From: Hydractinia symbiolongicarpus | Lineage: Eukaryota > Cnidaria > Hydrozoa > Anthoathecata > Hydractiniidae | NCBI RefSeq assembly: GCF_029227915.1 | Contig: NC_079880.1 | Span: 11,931,501 to 11,995,500, forward strand | Direction of reading: 5' to 3' | DNA length: 64,000 bases | Shown here: positions 35,355 to 47,600 of the stretch, one piece after another | Numbering within the stretch: the first letter of the stretch is position 1 | Layout of the letters: every line of letters begins with the position of its first letter | Position numbers and translations under genes: made by a program | Notes under the pieces: model-generated | Told to the model about the DNA's origin: nothing | The model's input: only the letters and a program-made list of their open reading frames with translations | The model's database searches: none

Positions 35355-35925
35355 GTACAGGAAACGAGTATAGAAGGAAATTTAAAGTTCAAAGGTTAGC
35401 TACCTCCCGAAAAAAAAAGTTAAGTTCTAAAAGTTGAAAATATATCAAAACCTAAGAAAATAACCTTCATTTTTCTTAAACTGCCCTGTACGTTTTGGTA
35501 TTATAGGATCTTAACAAAACTGATATACTGTCTTATATCGTTGAAACACTGGATAAATAAATATAAGCAAAACTTTGTGTGTAGTCTTCGATAAAATACA
35601 CATAAAACCGATTATTCCCGAGAATTAGCGATTTCGAAAAGTTCAGGGACTTTTTTGACGATTTCTGGTCTTGAAATGTTGTGATGACGTCATGTAGATA
35701 ATATAGCTTCGCTCACCGTTTGAGAATAATCGCGGTTATCGAAGCTTGTGGTAGTTTCGTAAAATGTTATTTTTATTTTATACTATCTACCGTAAAGCAA
35801 CTTTACAGAAAAATGAAGGTTATTTTCTTAGGCTTTGATATATTCTCAACTTTTAGAACTTGTTTTTGTTCGTGAGGTAGCTAACCTTTGAACTTTAAAT
35901 TTCCTTCCATACTCGTTCCCTGCAC
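35355..35925. mobile_element. 0.57-kb fold-back element with about 120-bp inverted ends
   Basis: The left arm begins TACAGGAAACGAGTATAGAAGG, and the right arm, inverted, begins TGCAGGGAACGAGTATGGAAGG. Similarity continues inward through GTTCAAAGGTTAGCTACCTC, TCTAAAAGTTGA and AAATAACCTTCATTTTTC, about 120 bp in all. There is no coding capacity. It abuts the SINE at 35347. Confidence 0.85.
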
Positions 35926-35929
35926 TTTT

Positions 35930-37060
35930 TTCATTCAGACAACATGTGTTGGCTTTCCGTTTCTTGTTAGGCATGATCTTGAGCTACAAGTCTTTTTAAA
36001 ATATTAAAATTTAATAGTTATCCGATTTCCTGGTGGTAAAAAAACCACATTAGGTGATTTAACTCTGTTCAAACAGTTGTAGTTTTGGACTAAAGTCGTC
36101 ACATGAATACTGTGAAATACATTTAAAAAACTTTGGCCATTTTATTTTTATTTTGCACCTATACGAAGTAGACACGTCCCTACACGAAATAATAGTTCGT
36201 ATAGGAATATATAGAGATGCATACTGTGACTAGAACACATAGTCTCCCGTTTTTCATATGCTGAGATATTTTTTTAGTCTACGGAGTATTTCCATTAAAA
36301 ACATTAACCTACGTCCTGGTGCCTGGGGTCCTACTATTCTCTAGATTCCCTGGATCTTGGGTCCTACCTTTTTTTCGTATGCTGTTTTAGGTGGAACTTT
36401 TATTAACGAAACGTTATAACACAACGTAAAACAAGGTTGATAACCCAAAGCCCTTCCCTACGCCATGAGCGTAAATAAAGGGGTGGATGTGGGGCTTATT
36501 TTTCTATAAAATTAGGTTATTAGAAATTTAAAATAGCGAAAAATATATTTCCAAATATTAGATATTGTTTAAAACTTAACCGTTAGGTTTATTGGTAATG
36601 CAACAACCTTGATGATAGAGAGTAGCATATAGGATGGGCTATAGAACTCTTTTTAGCTGAAAAGAGTTAGATGATCAACCTCCTTGATAATACGAACGCG
36701 TTATTTCCTGTTCCTTCCCAACAACATAAAAACCATTAAGAATCTTGGATCACAAATTACAATTGGTATGTAAAAAATGACACAGAGTTCTTTCAAATTT
36801 CATTGTGTCGACATATCAGCTTAATGGAAATTACTGATCGCCCTATAACTTGGTAACATGACAGAATAACACGACTTGCTAAAAAAATGTGTGGTTCACC
36901 GCAAGTTTAAATGATGACTACGAATGGTAATAACAATAAAATAAACAAAGAAGTAATTTATATTTTATGTTTTTCTAAGAACCCTGTCGCTAATGTAACC
37001 ACAAAGATGTGAATCATGAAGATAACTAATCGTGACATTAGCGTTAAGACTAGAGTGGCA
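35930..37060. other. Intergenic stretch upstream of the BTB gene
   Basis: Nothing recognisable except a small palindrome near 36180-36205 (CACGAAATAATAGTTCGT). The last few hundred bases should hold the BTB gene promoter; no TATA box is evident. Confidence 0.5.
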
Positions 37061-37068
37061 TAAAAAAA

Positions 37069-38160
37069 ATGGCGCAGAAAGGTTGTGAACCTGAACGAGA
37101 GATACTTCATCGATATTCAGAACCTTGGGAAAAAAGTGACTTTATTTTAAAAGTAGAAAGCGAAAAGCTACACGTGCACAAAACAGTACTTGAGTTAGCA
37201 TCTCCTGTTATTTCTAACATTTTGCAATCGACAAGAACAAGTGATGAACTTTTGATAACAAATAAAAAGGTGAAAGTAGTTGTTTTAATGTTGGATCTGA
37301 TCTACCCAGCAGGTCCTTTCATAGAAGGTAAGAGTGTGAAAACTACTTCAGACTGAAAACACTTTAAGATACCCTAATTATAATAATAATTGTAATAATT
37401 AGAATTAACGTACTATCATTCCAATTTTTGACACTTCCTTTTAAAATTTAATGTTTTGTAAAATGTAAATTTCGAGGTAAGAAAAATAATCAGGTTTAGC
37501 TGCTTTACTTTTTTCACAAACTTTCGATATACATTCTCAAATGCAAAAAGATGGTTTATAAACGTAGGGGTCTTGATAGGTTGAAACAACGACAACCGCG
37601 ACGTGACGACGCGACGTGACGACAATGACAGCAACAAACACTAGTCAGAAAAGTTACCAAGCCAGCCTTACCTGAATTCTTATATTTATTTCCTTATTTC
37701 CACGAGAATTGCATGCCAAGGTTCAATATTCTTTTAAGAATTTCCTAGAATAAACGTTTTTTATTTAGATATAACCTGTTACAAAGAATTGCTCGATTTG
37801 TCCAAAGAATATGAAATTGTGAAAATCCGCGAAACTGTCGACCGACTTCTAGCACAAATCATGCTAATTGAACAGACTAAATACAACAACAAAAGTTATT
37901 TTAGTTCTTTGAGATTCAAAAGTGAAGAAATAAAATCCATGGTTCTAGCTATCGAATATTTGAAAGCAGCGGAGCAGCATTGCTTGTTAAAAACAAAGGA
38001 GAGATGCTGTAGTTTACTTATTCATTGTTGCTATGGAGAGCCGTTCGAATCAAGAGAATATCGATCTCTTTCTCCAGCCATTCAACTTAGTATATTAAAA
38101 GCAAAATTGCAACCCCTAAAAGTTAACAACAACTCTATCAAATCAATTATCAAGTTTTGA
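37069..38160 (+). CDS. BTB/POZ-domain protein
   Basis: Two exons, 37069-37327 and 37769-38160, 216 aa. Residues 20-52 (SDFILKVESEKLHVHKTVLE, then LASPVISNIL) match the opening of a BTB domain. These are the D-x-I-L-x-V core, the H-x-x-V/L helix and the S-P-V-I-S pattern. The domain runs to about residue 115 (YKELLDLSKEYEIVKIRETV). The rest is helical, with no Kelch, MATH or zinc-finger partner. Such short BTB proteins often act as dimeric adaptors, for example for Cullin-3 ligases; for this gene that is inference. The intron is phase 1 (G|GTAAGA ... TTTAG|AT). Cnidarians carry many such stand-alone BTB genes. Confidence 0.8.
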
Positions 38161-38169
38161 GGAAATTTT

Positions 38170-39275
38170 TATTTTTAGAGTTTTTACTGAAAGAGTAAAT
38201 ACAGTTGCACCTACATTTTTCATTGAGCATGCAATTGAAAAGCTGTACCTTGTTTTTGTTTCATAGCTTCCCCGTTCTCGTCCCCAGAACTCTTTGAGAT
38301 TAAAATCTCGAAAGGTCGAAAATAATGGCTTCCCAGCCCTTACCTCAATGTTGATCTTAGACAAGCAAAATATGTGTAGTAAACTCAAACATGTACATAA
38401 CAGACGCTAACATTGCTTTTAGGGGAAAGGGGAGGGGAAGCAGTGAAGGATTGCAGATTCTAGAGGGACTATTAAGAATGTTTGAAAAATGGGAAAGGGG
38501 GAACTTATTTGATACATATTTGATACATATTTCAACTATGTGTTTCAATATTGACACTTTTTGAATTATGATACCTAGACCAACGAGAATTCAAAATGTT
38601 GAGACATGACAGCTGATTTCAAAGTTCATCACCACAAGCCATTGCGTAGGCTATTTCTATATTAGATTCACACATCTTGAACTTCTCACAATTCATTTTT
38701 TCAATGCTCACAGCTCACTGAGGACTTAGAACTTAGGCTATTTGGTAAAATCCAAATTCTTAAAATGTGCAAATTTTTGCTTACGTCAGTATAGCCATTT
38801 TTTTACAAATTTAAGGGCTTTCGTGAACCCCGACGGGGACTATTTAGGTGTGTGGGCGTGCTAGAGAATTTGATTAGCAACATTCCAACGCTGTCTGCCT
38901 GGCCTACATGTGTGCAAAAGTAGCTACTTTACAGCCTGCTGGGTGCAGTGCATTGAGTGTTTGACACTTGTGTACATATTTGAAAAATGTGAAAAAACTG
39001 CTTTCGTCTCAATACTTTGCTTAGGTGCAATTGTATTACTAGTTTGTAGGTTAAGATAATCCATTAATTTATTATTAATTATTATTATTCAATGGCCCAG
39101 AAATATTTGGTAGCTGATGTTTTTTATTTTATTGCAAGACCAAAAAAAACACATTTTTCCAATAATTTCCAGCAGTATGTATGTCACGTCAATTTTTCAA
39201 AAGCTGCATCTTATATGGATAGGTAAACACCATCTGAACCTTTCTTCAAGAGACTGGGTCATTTTTATATTAAAG
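38170..39275. other. Intergenic stretch without a recognised gene
   Basis: Short ORFs only. An ATTAAA near 38298 could serve the BTB gene. Confidence 0.45.
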
Positions 39276-39278
39276 AAG

Positions 39279-39382
39279 AACTACTCTGTTTATCACTAAC
39301 ACATTGCCTGGGAATGAGCGGGATTCGATCCGCGGTCCCCAGAACTGGGAGCCGCAGACGAACCCACTACACTACGTGCGGC
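39279..39382 (-). repeat. tRNA-derived SINE family 1, 5' part
   Basis: The - strand begins TGCCGCACGTAGTGTAGTGG (A box), continues CTCCCAGTTCTGGGGACCG and the B box GGATCGAATCCC, then the start of the family body. It aligns with 28770-28974 and 50935-51155. Confidence 0.85.
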
Positions 39383-39524
39383 AATATGTTAGGCCCCTAA
39401 CAGAAATTTTATTAGAAGATAAGTCTCAAATTAGAACAGCTTCATGATAGATAAATGTGCATATTTTACTTGGCTAGCCTCACAAATATCGAGGGATATA
39501 CCCTGTCTATTAATTTCAGGAGGG

Positions 39525-39774
39525 GCCATGGCTTAGATGGAGGGTCCTAAAATATTTAATGCTCATTTTGAGCTACGCAGACTTAATTTGTAGGGCCTGC
39601 GCTCTACCAGACAACTCCCAGCAACATCCAACGGCCCACACAGTGCGTCATCTCCCCAATTTCCCTCACATGGCTTGGGTAACATTCACTCGCCCACGTT
39701 GAATTGCCGTCAAAAAGAATCGAACCCCGATCTCCCGCACAGAGTACGAGAGCTATAACCACTACGGCGCCACA
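39525..39774 (-). repeat. tRNA-derived SINE family 2, copy 2
   Basis: The - strand starts TGGCGCCGTAGTGGTTATAG (A box region), then GGGGTTCGATTC (B box), and ends with GCGTAGCTCAAAATGAGC, the same 3' motif as at 35107-35347. Confidence 0.75.
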
Positions 39775-40017
39775 ATGATCAAATCATTGTTTCCATGAAT
39801 AAGAACAACCCGGTCCTGAAGTGTGCTATTAAAATAAGGACAATCAAAAATTTCCAATAAAGGTAAGGACTTCTTGTGGTCGTTTCTGACTTGAGTGTTT
39901 GATTTTTCATGAAGTAGCAACAAAAAACAACTATTTTAAGATAAACACACAATTTGAAAGAAATTTAAGAAATGAAATTCTTAATGACACGAGATTAGAG
40001 AGTTCCGAAGTTGTGCT

Positions 40018-40125
40018 CTCAAAATCATGTTCCCAGCGCCTTGTGTCCCTCTTTTCTACCTTGCGACTTATCGCCGCCCTGACGTCAGAAAAGAGACAAA
40101 ATACCCTTAGGACGAAGTTGGTGTT
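40018..40125. mobile_element. Diverged CCTCGT-type fold-back MITE
   Basis: Left GTTCCCAGCGCC...CCCTCTTTTCT and right AGAAAAGAGACA...CCTTAGGACGAAGTTGG are imperfect inverted repeats, resembling the MITE at 35017. Confidence 0.5.
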
Positions 40126-40129
40126 TTCA

Positions 40130-41680
40130 CGATGAAGAACAAAAAAGAACGAAAAGGTTAAAAGCGGCCCGAATAGTAATAAAATCAGATCAAACTTTAG
40201 TGGTTCTTTTAAAAAAGCGAAAGCATAGTTTTACGTGGTCTGTACACATAAAGTAAATCTCAATATTGATCTTGATGATATCATATCGCACGTAAACAAA
40301 CATTTGGCTTGTCGTAACAATGACAACGGCTTAACACGTGCTACACATGCCATTGAGAATGTTTACATAGCTACGTAAGCAACTTCATCCAGCCCCGCTT
40401 ATAAACAACGACCTCGCTTACAAAAAAAGTCTCATGGTGATGAAAGTTTACGGGTCAGTTTCCCAACAAAACTTGTCTGGATCTTAAAATTAGGGCAATG
40501 TTAATTATTTATATTTGTCTATATTTCGGATATGGCTTATCTGTATTTTTAACATCATTTAAAGCAAATATAAAACAAGCTGTTGTAATATGGTCAGTTA
40601 AATTCAATTGTTAGAACACGTAAAGTATCTTAGGCCTTAGGAAGTAAAATGGTGTCACAAGCGAAGATATACACTTGTTTTATAAAAGAATTCTCTAGGA
40701 CTAATGTAATTTTTAAAAAAGGTGCAATTTAATCCAAAAAATGTGAGTGTCTACCAGTGGAACTGTATTTTTGACCCAAATTACTGAAAGGTTAATTGAC
40801 CTCCTCCTTCACTCCCACCCCACTTCCCAACTTAACCTGATATGTGGCAGGCCTTTGAATCTTGCTTGTGTCTCGTGTAATCAGGAGGGGGCAATGCAAT
40901 AATAAAGTAAAGTAAATCTCTGTTGTTAAAGAAATGAATCATGAATTAATTATGAGATAGAATTGTTCGCCATTGTTTTTTGTTGTTGTGAAAAATTTTC
41001 AAAATAACGAGAATTTTTTGTTTCTGATTCTATCTATTTATATTTTTTAATTGATCTTGTTAAAAAAAATCCGGGAATCCGGAATCTCACAGCAAGACAA
41101 CATCGGAAATGCCTGGAATTGTTATATCTGAAAAGGGTATATATATATAATATATATAATTCTTTATATATATTTTTAATTATGTCAAAGTGCGAACAAT
41201 TTGACCCGGCAGTTTCAAAAAAGGACAAAAAAACTATTTTTTTTATAAAGTCGGGTTTAGAAAGAATGATCCGATATATCGAACCCGGGTGAGAAACATG
41301 AAATGCCAAGATCAAACAATCACGGCAAACACACAGAAACGTAAATAAGTGCCTGTTAGGCAGCTCTACACAGATAGACAGCTAGCTACAGTGCAAATTA
41401 ATTATCGTTAGTTTTTGAAAGTATGCCTAACTCATTTATCATTTAGCAAGATTGTTATAACAAAGTTTTGCGGTGCATACAAATAAACAAACCGTTAAAA
41501 AACAAACCGTTAAGCTGATTCACAAGCCAGTAGGTCAAATCAAAATCAAAACACATCAAAACTTGTACGAAAACCACCCCAGCTATAACTAGCTGGAGCT
41601 TTTAGATGCTGGAGCTGATATAACACGGCCCAATGGTGAACTATAGTGTTAATTTTGTGTGATAGCCTTACAGCTACCTG
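40130..41680. other. Intergenic stretch upstream of SLC12A8
   Basis: No gene recognised. An AT dinucleotide tract lies at 41146-41175. The SLC12A8 promoter should be in the last part; no clear core element was found. Confidence 0.5.
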
Positions 41681-41687
41681 TTATATA

Positions 41688-44600
41688 ATGGAAGAGACAG
41701 TTAATGGAGCTGCTATTGGTAAAAAGGTTGATCTTGACTGGACTAAATTTGGTCTTGCAGAAACAAGTGATTATCATCAATCTAAAGCAGGAAGAGGAGC
41801 AACTGCAAAGGCTGAATATATGTACACGACAGAACCAAAAGAAGAAGTTAAAGAACTTTTTGAACATGAACAAGAGGTAGCTAGCTAACTGTTCTGTATA
41901 ATAGCCAGTTAAGTTGTTAATGTTTGTAGATTAATTCCAGCATGACTTAATTTGTTTACTTTGCAGCAGTAAGATCTTTGGCTCAGGCATTTGCGTGGCA
42001 GGAAAAAAGATGCTAGGTGAAGTGAGGTCGATTTTCCTGTGTGTTCGCATGAAAACATCGTTTGAGATTTTAAACTATTATGAAGTATAGATTGATGCCT
42101 TCTGATTTGTTTGAATTCTTTTTTATAATCCTTAGAATGCCCTTGTGTAACGAAATGGACTGATAATTACTTTGCTTCAGCCAGCGCCCCAATTTTTGTT
42201 TCTGTCACACCGATGCCAGAGCCAAAAGAGCTTATCAGTAAGAATGTAAACAACGGAATTTGTCTATATACAAAGTTCTGAATATCAATTTTTATTGCAT
42301 AGAAAAATGTCACATATTTAAACGACATATAACATATACTTTCCTTAATGCTAATTATTTAAACAAATCGGTCTGGTGTTGATAACTCTGCTTGTTACAT
42401 AACTTTATAGTTTTTACTGTAAACCATACCTTATTAGAATTAAGAATGCCAGTGAAAGAGGCTTGTGTTTATGCAGATAAAAGCACAAAATAAAAACGTC
42501 TGAATTCCGTGATCAAGCAATCTTTTTTCAGATCACTTTGAATGTTTAAAGAACAAAAAGAACAAAATTTAATCACTTCAAAATTTGTTTCCTTTTACAC
42601 TTAAAAAATAAAATTTAAGAAACTTAGTACTTTGTCTTTCTCGTAAAAACAAAGCTGCAATATTCGGTCTAAATACAAATATACCTTGAATTGATGCTTT
42701 AGTTTCATGTTGCATAATGTTGTTAAAATTTTGGTTCCTGTTTCAATTTTATAGAATGCTAATTCTGAAGATTCATGGTGGAAGTCCAGTTTTTTTGTTA
42801 CCAGCAAATTGTTATTTGGCACATGGGATGGTAATAGTTTTTCCTAGATTTTTTTTTCTAACAAAACTAAGGACACAACATTTACGACAGAGTAGTGGTA
42901 ATATTTATTTATCAATAAGTCATGTATAATGTAAAAGCAAAAAATAAATAATAAATATTTTGTTACAAAAATGACTAATTGATATTACTATTAGTCGAGG
43001 ACTATTCTAAAGGAGGCCACCAGTGATTAGATTAGATTTTGATAGAATAGCAAGATCTAATTCAGGACACAGAGACTGCAGCTTATTCCAGTGAACAACT
43101 AAAAAATAGAAATAATACCATATTTAGAGGTTTTACAGTGACTTTTAGCTAATAAACCCTCCAATCCCCCCCCTAGTGATGTGAGTATTAGAGTAGTATC
43201 TGAGATGAAAAGTATTAGAGAAGAATTTTGCCTGTTTAAAATTTGATAAATCGTGAAAACATTTAAAGTATGTGTCCATAAATACTTCATATTTCGTACA
43301 CTGCATTGTAAGGGAAAAACTATATTTTCGTACAAAAGGACACATCTTTGTAGCAACTATCTGTCATATTTACTACATTAGTTTTATTGATTTAAATACA
43401 TGCTTTTTAAGAAGAAAAATATACCGGCCTTTTATTAAGAAAAAAGTACTGTGTGATAAATCGTGTACCACAAGCAAAATTTCTTTGCCCTGTACACCGC
43501 ACGTGATTTGCTGTGATATATAAGGTACAGAAATATTTATGGCCAGAAATTTATCAACCTGGAGCACTGTGCAAAATTAGATTGGGGATTACTATTGGTA
43601 ACTAAGACTAACATAGTGACAAAGCCATGATTTAAAGTCTTGTCGATTTAAATGAAGGTGGCATGCGTGAAATGGTTAAAAAATTTTCATTAGAAATAAA
43701 CTCTTTACTGTCACAACAAGTGTAGTTGGGATCTGCTTATGTTCCATTTTAATTGAATAAAAAAAATTATTATATAGAAAAACAAATTTAGAGTTCCAAG
43801 TTCAGAAATCTATATCACTCAGCTAGCCAATCTCTTTGTGGAACTGGGGGAGCAATTAATGGCTTGTGTCATTTTTCCGAATTGGATGTGTCCTTGCATG
43901 CGTCAGAGTGATCGCTGTTGAAACTAAAGCCAACCAACCAATAATTTTGTTGTGTTCATTACATTAAAATATTTAACAAAACAGATTAAGAAGAAGTGTT
44001 ACATGTGCTCCTTTGTTACTGGTGGAACAGCTGTCAGCAAACAGTGTCCTAAGTATCATTATGTTAAGCCCATAGACATGCAATCATATAAAATGGACAA
44101 ATACTTACTGATGGGCCAAGACGGAACTTAATTTTGTTAAAGTTGTACTGAAGTTTAGACCATATAGTAACAAAACATTATAGCAGACTAAGTCTTTCAG
44201 TAATTCTTTATAGTGTGCATACAGTTATAATTTACCTCTCTGGTTTTGACCATTTATGTATTTGTTAAATTTATTATTTGGCGTAAGAATAGTTGATCAG
44301 ACAAACTGAGTAAACGGGGCTGGAACTCTAAGGAGCGAAGGTGTCGCGCACGGTAGGACAGATGTCAGGTGTGAGCATCGTCAGACCGTTACCCAGCTAT
44401 TACATCACAAGGTAGATAACACTAGGTTGAGGATGGCTAGTGTAAATGTTGGTACTCTGAGAGGTAGAGCAGGTGAAGTAGTTAAAATGTTAGAACGTAG
44501 ATCTGTTGATATGTGTTGTGTTCAGGAAGTCAGGTGGAGAGGAGCTTCAGTGAGATTTGTGGAAGGTAGGAGGGCAAGGTATAAGCTTTTTTGGATTGGT

Positions 44601-47600
44601 AATAGTGATGGATATGGAGGGAATATTCGTTGCAGAGAAGTGGGTAGAAAAAGTAATAGATGTTATGCGTGTTAATAGTCATATTATAGTGATAAAGTTT
44701 TTGATAGGTAATAGGATTGTCACTTTTCTGTCAGTTTATGCTCCACAGTGTGGACTCAGTGAGGAAGATAAAGATAAGTTTTATGATGAGTTTATAGCAG
44801 TCACATCAAAGTTTGGACACTAAACTTGTCATGGTGGGCGGCGACTTTAATGGTCATGTTGGGAAGTCATCTAAAGGTTATAGAGGTGTGCATGGAGGCT
44901 ATGGATTTGGGAGCAGAAATAAGGAAGGGGACAGATTGCTTGAGTTTGGAATGGCAACAGACATGGTGGTTTGCAACACATCATTCAGTAAGAGACAGAG
45001 CAGGCTGATAACATATGAGTCAGGTGGTTGTAAGACACAGATAGATTACTTCCTGATTAGAAAGTCAGACAAGAAAGTGGTGAAGGATGTGAAAGTTATA
45101 TCGGGGGAAGAGTGTGTTTCCCAGCATAGGTTGCTGGTTTGTGATATTATCTTGAAGAGTGTTATAGAAGCCAATGGAAAGTACAGGCCCTGTCGAAAAG
45201 TCTGGAAGCTGAAGGAAGAGATTATAGCAAGACAATTTAGTGCAAAAGTCCAGCAGTTAGCCTACAATAGTCAATGTGATAGTGACAATGTTGAAAGTGC
45301 TTGGACTACTTTGAAGAATTGTCTTCTAGAAGCTTCTGATGATACCTGTGGGTGGACGAAAGGACCAGCTAGACATAGACAGACCTGGTGGTGGAATAAT
45401 GAGGTTGACCAGTGTATAAAGGAAAAGAGGAAACTTTGGAAAGAGTGGAAGTCAGGTGGTAGTAAAAATATTTACTTAGAAGCTAAGCGTCGCGCTCGTA
45501 CAGCAGTGTATAAGGCAAAATCAGAAGCAGAGAGAAACAGATTTGCAGATGTGTTAAGAAGGGAAGACCAGCGCAATGAGGTATTCAAGATAGCAAAGCA
45601 AATGAAGAAGACTAATCAAGATGTTGTAGGTGAGAAGTGTATACGTAATGATGAAGGTGTTTTGGCTAGCACAGAGGAGGAGAAAAGGGTAGCTTCGAAG
45701 AATCATTATCAGAGGTTGCTTAACACTGAGTTTGATTGGGACGAGGATAATTTGTCTGATGATGATGTTGTAGAAGGGCCAGCTATGCAGATCAAGACAG
45801 AATGGGTAGTGGAGGCTATTAGGAAATTGAAAATTGGCAAGGCTGCAGGAGTATCAGGTATTGTTGCAGAGATGGTAAAAGCATCTAGATATATTGGAGT
45901 TGAGCTTATTACAAGTCTTGCTAACCAGATTATAAAGGATGGTGCTATTCCGAGTGAGTGGCAGTCGAGTGTAATAGTGAATTGTTTCAAGGGCAAGGGT
46001 GATACATTAGAAAAGGGTAACTATAGAGGTTTGAAGTTGGTTGATCAAGTAATGAAAGTTATTGAAAGAGTGATTAATAAGTTACTTAGAGAAAGAATTG
46101 ATATAGATAAGATGCAATTTGGTTTTGTTCCAGGGCAACAGATGCAATATTTTACAGCTTCAGGAAAAGTATTTAGGAAAGAGAAAGAATCTCTATTTTG
46201 CCTTTGTAGATTTAGAGAAAGCTTTTGATAGAGTGCCACGTAAAGTTATTTGGTAGGCTATGAGAAAATTAGGTGTGGATGAGTGGCTAGTTACGATGGT
46301 ACAGTCTATGTACAGCAATGCTAGAAGTCGTGTCAGGATTAACGATTCACTTAGTAATGAATTTAGTGTAAATGTTGGTGTACATCAGGGTTCTGTACTT
46401 AGTCCTTTGTTGTTTATTCTAGTCTTAGAAGCGCTGTCGATGGAGTTCAGAACAGGTTGTCCATGGGAGTTATTGTATGCAGATGATTTGGTTCTCATAG
46501 CAGAGTCGATGAAAGAATTAGTTAAAAAGTTTGAGAAGTGGAAGAAAGGACTAGAAGAGAAAGGGCTAAAGGTAAACACAGCAAAGTCTAAAGTCATGAT
46601 TAGTAGCATCGCAGCCAAGTGTGACCTTGTAGCTGGAAAGTGGCCTTGTGGAGTTTGCAGGAAAGGGGTTGGTAGTAACTCAATTTTTTGTCAGACTTGC
46701 AAGCATTGGGTACATAAGAAGTACAGTAGTATTAGTGGAAGGTTAAGAGCTGGCATACAGTTTGTATGCAAGCGTTGCAAAGGTGAGATTATGGAGAATG
46801 AAGTATTTCCAGCTGTAATGATGTACAACAGTGGCTCGTTAGAGATAGTTGAGAACTTCTGTTACTTAGGTGATATGTTGGGCAGTGAAGGGGGTGTTGG
46901 TAGAAGTGTTACTTGCAGGATAGGTTCTGCTTGGAAAAAGTTCAGAAAGTTACTTCCTTTGTTGACTAGCAGAGTCCTGTCAATTGAGGTAAAAGGTAGG
47001 TTGTATGAGGCCTGTGTAAGAAGTGTTATGTTGTACGGTAGTGAGACATGGGCAGTGAAGCAGGAAGATCTTGACCGTTTAGATAGGAATGATATGAGAA
47101 TGGTTAGGTGGATGTGTAACGCCAGTCTGAGAGACAGAAAGAGTTCAGATGAGTTAAGAAGCAGGCTAAGTCTCCGTAGAATTAAAGATGTTATCCAGAT
47201 AAGAAGATTGAATTGGCTGGGGCACTTGGAAAGAATGGAGGAGGATAATTGGGTAAGTAAGTGTAGAGACTTAATAGTTCCTGGGGCAAAGCCCAGAGGC
47301 AGACCGAGAAAGACTTGGCAGAAGGTTATAAGGACAGACTTGATACAGAGGAAGTTGAGTTTAGATCTAACACAGTCTAGATCAGATTGGAAGAGGGTCA
47401 TTAATAAACCCCGTCCAACCCATGCTAGCATGGAAAACGGACGTTAAGCCGAGAATGATGATGATGATGATGATGACATACCAATGTTTCACTATTGAAA
47501 TTAGCCACTGTTCAAGTAATTTGAAACTTGATTTTCTTGGAAACAACTAGTATGTAATGTTTGCTGTTTTTGTTTAGGAGTGTTTACTACTTGTGTGATG

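Larger units (their letters stand above)
44310..47476 (+). mobile_element. RTE-like non-LTR retrotransposon, degraded
   Basis: One element in several frames. An endonuclease region of APE type spans about 44430-45150 (NVGTLRGRAGEVVKMLERR, VQEVRW, SVYAPQ, GGDFNGH). RT follows from about 45790 (GKAAGVSGI, PSEWQ, KGKGD, NYRG, then VDLEKAFD in another frame and YADD at 46476). Next comes a PHD-like cysteine cluster (46647-46778) and a C-terminal part (LYGSETWAVK, RMVRWMC, NWLGHLERMEEDNW). Frameshifts lie near 44635, 44820 and 46140-46180, and a stop near 46255, so it cannot work. The 3' end has a CCATGCTAGCATGG palindrome and a (GAT)n tail, as in RTE elements. It is nearly full length, in SLC12A8 intron 2, same strand. 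Confidence 0.88.

Noticed and set aside
46862-47431. 189-codon antisense ORF
   Set aside because: Shadow of the LINE C-terminal frame.
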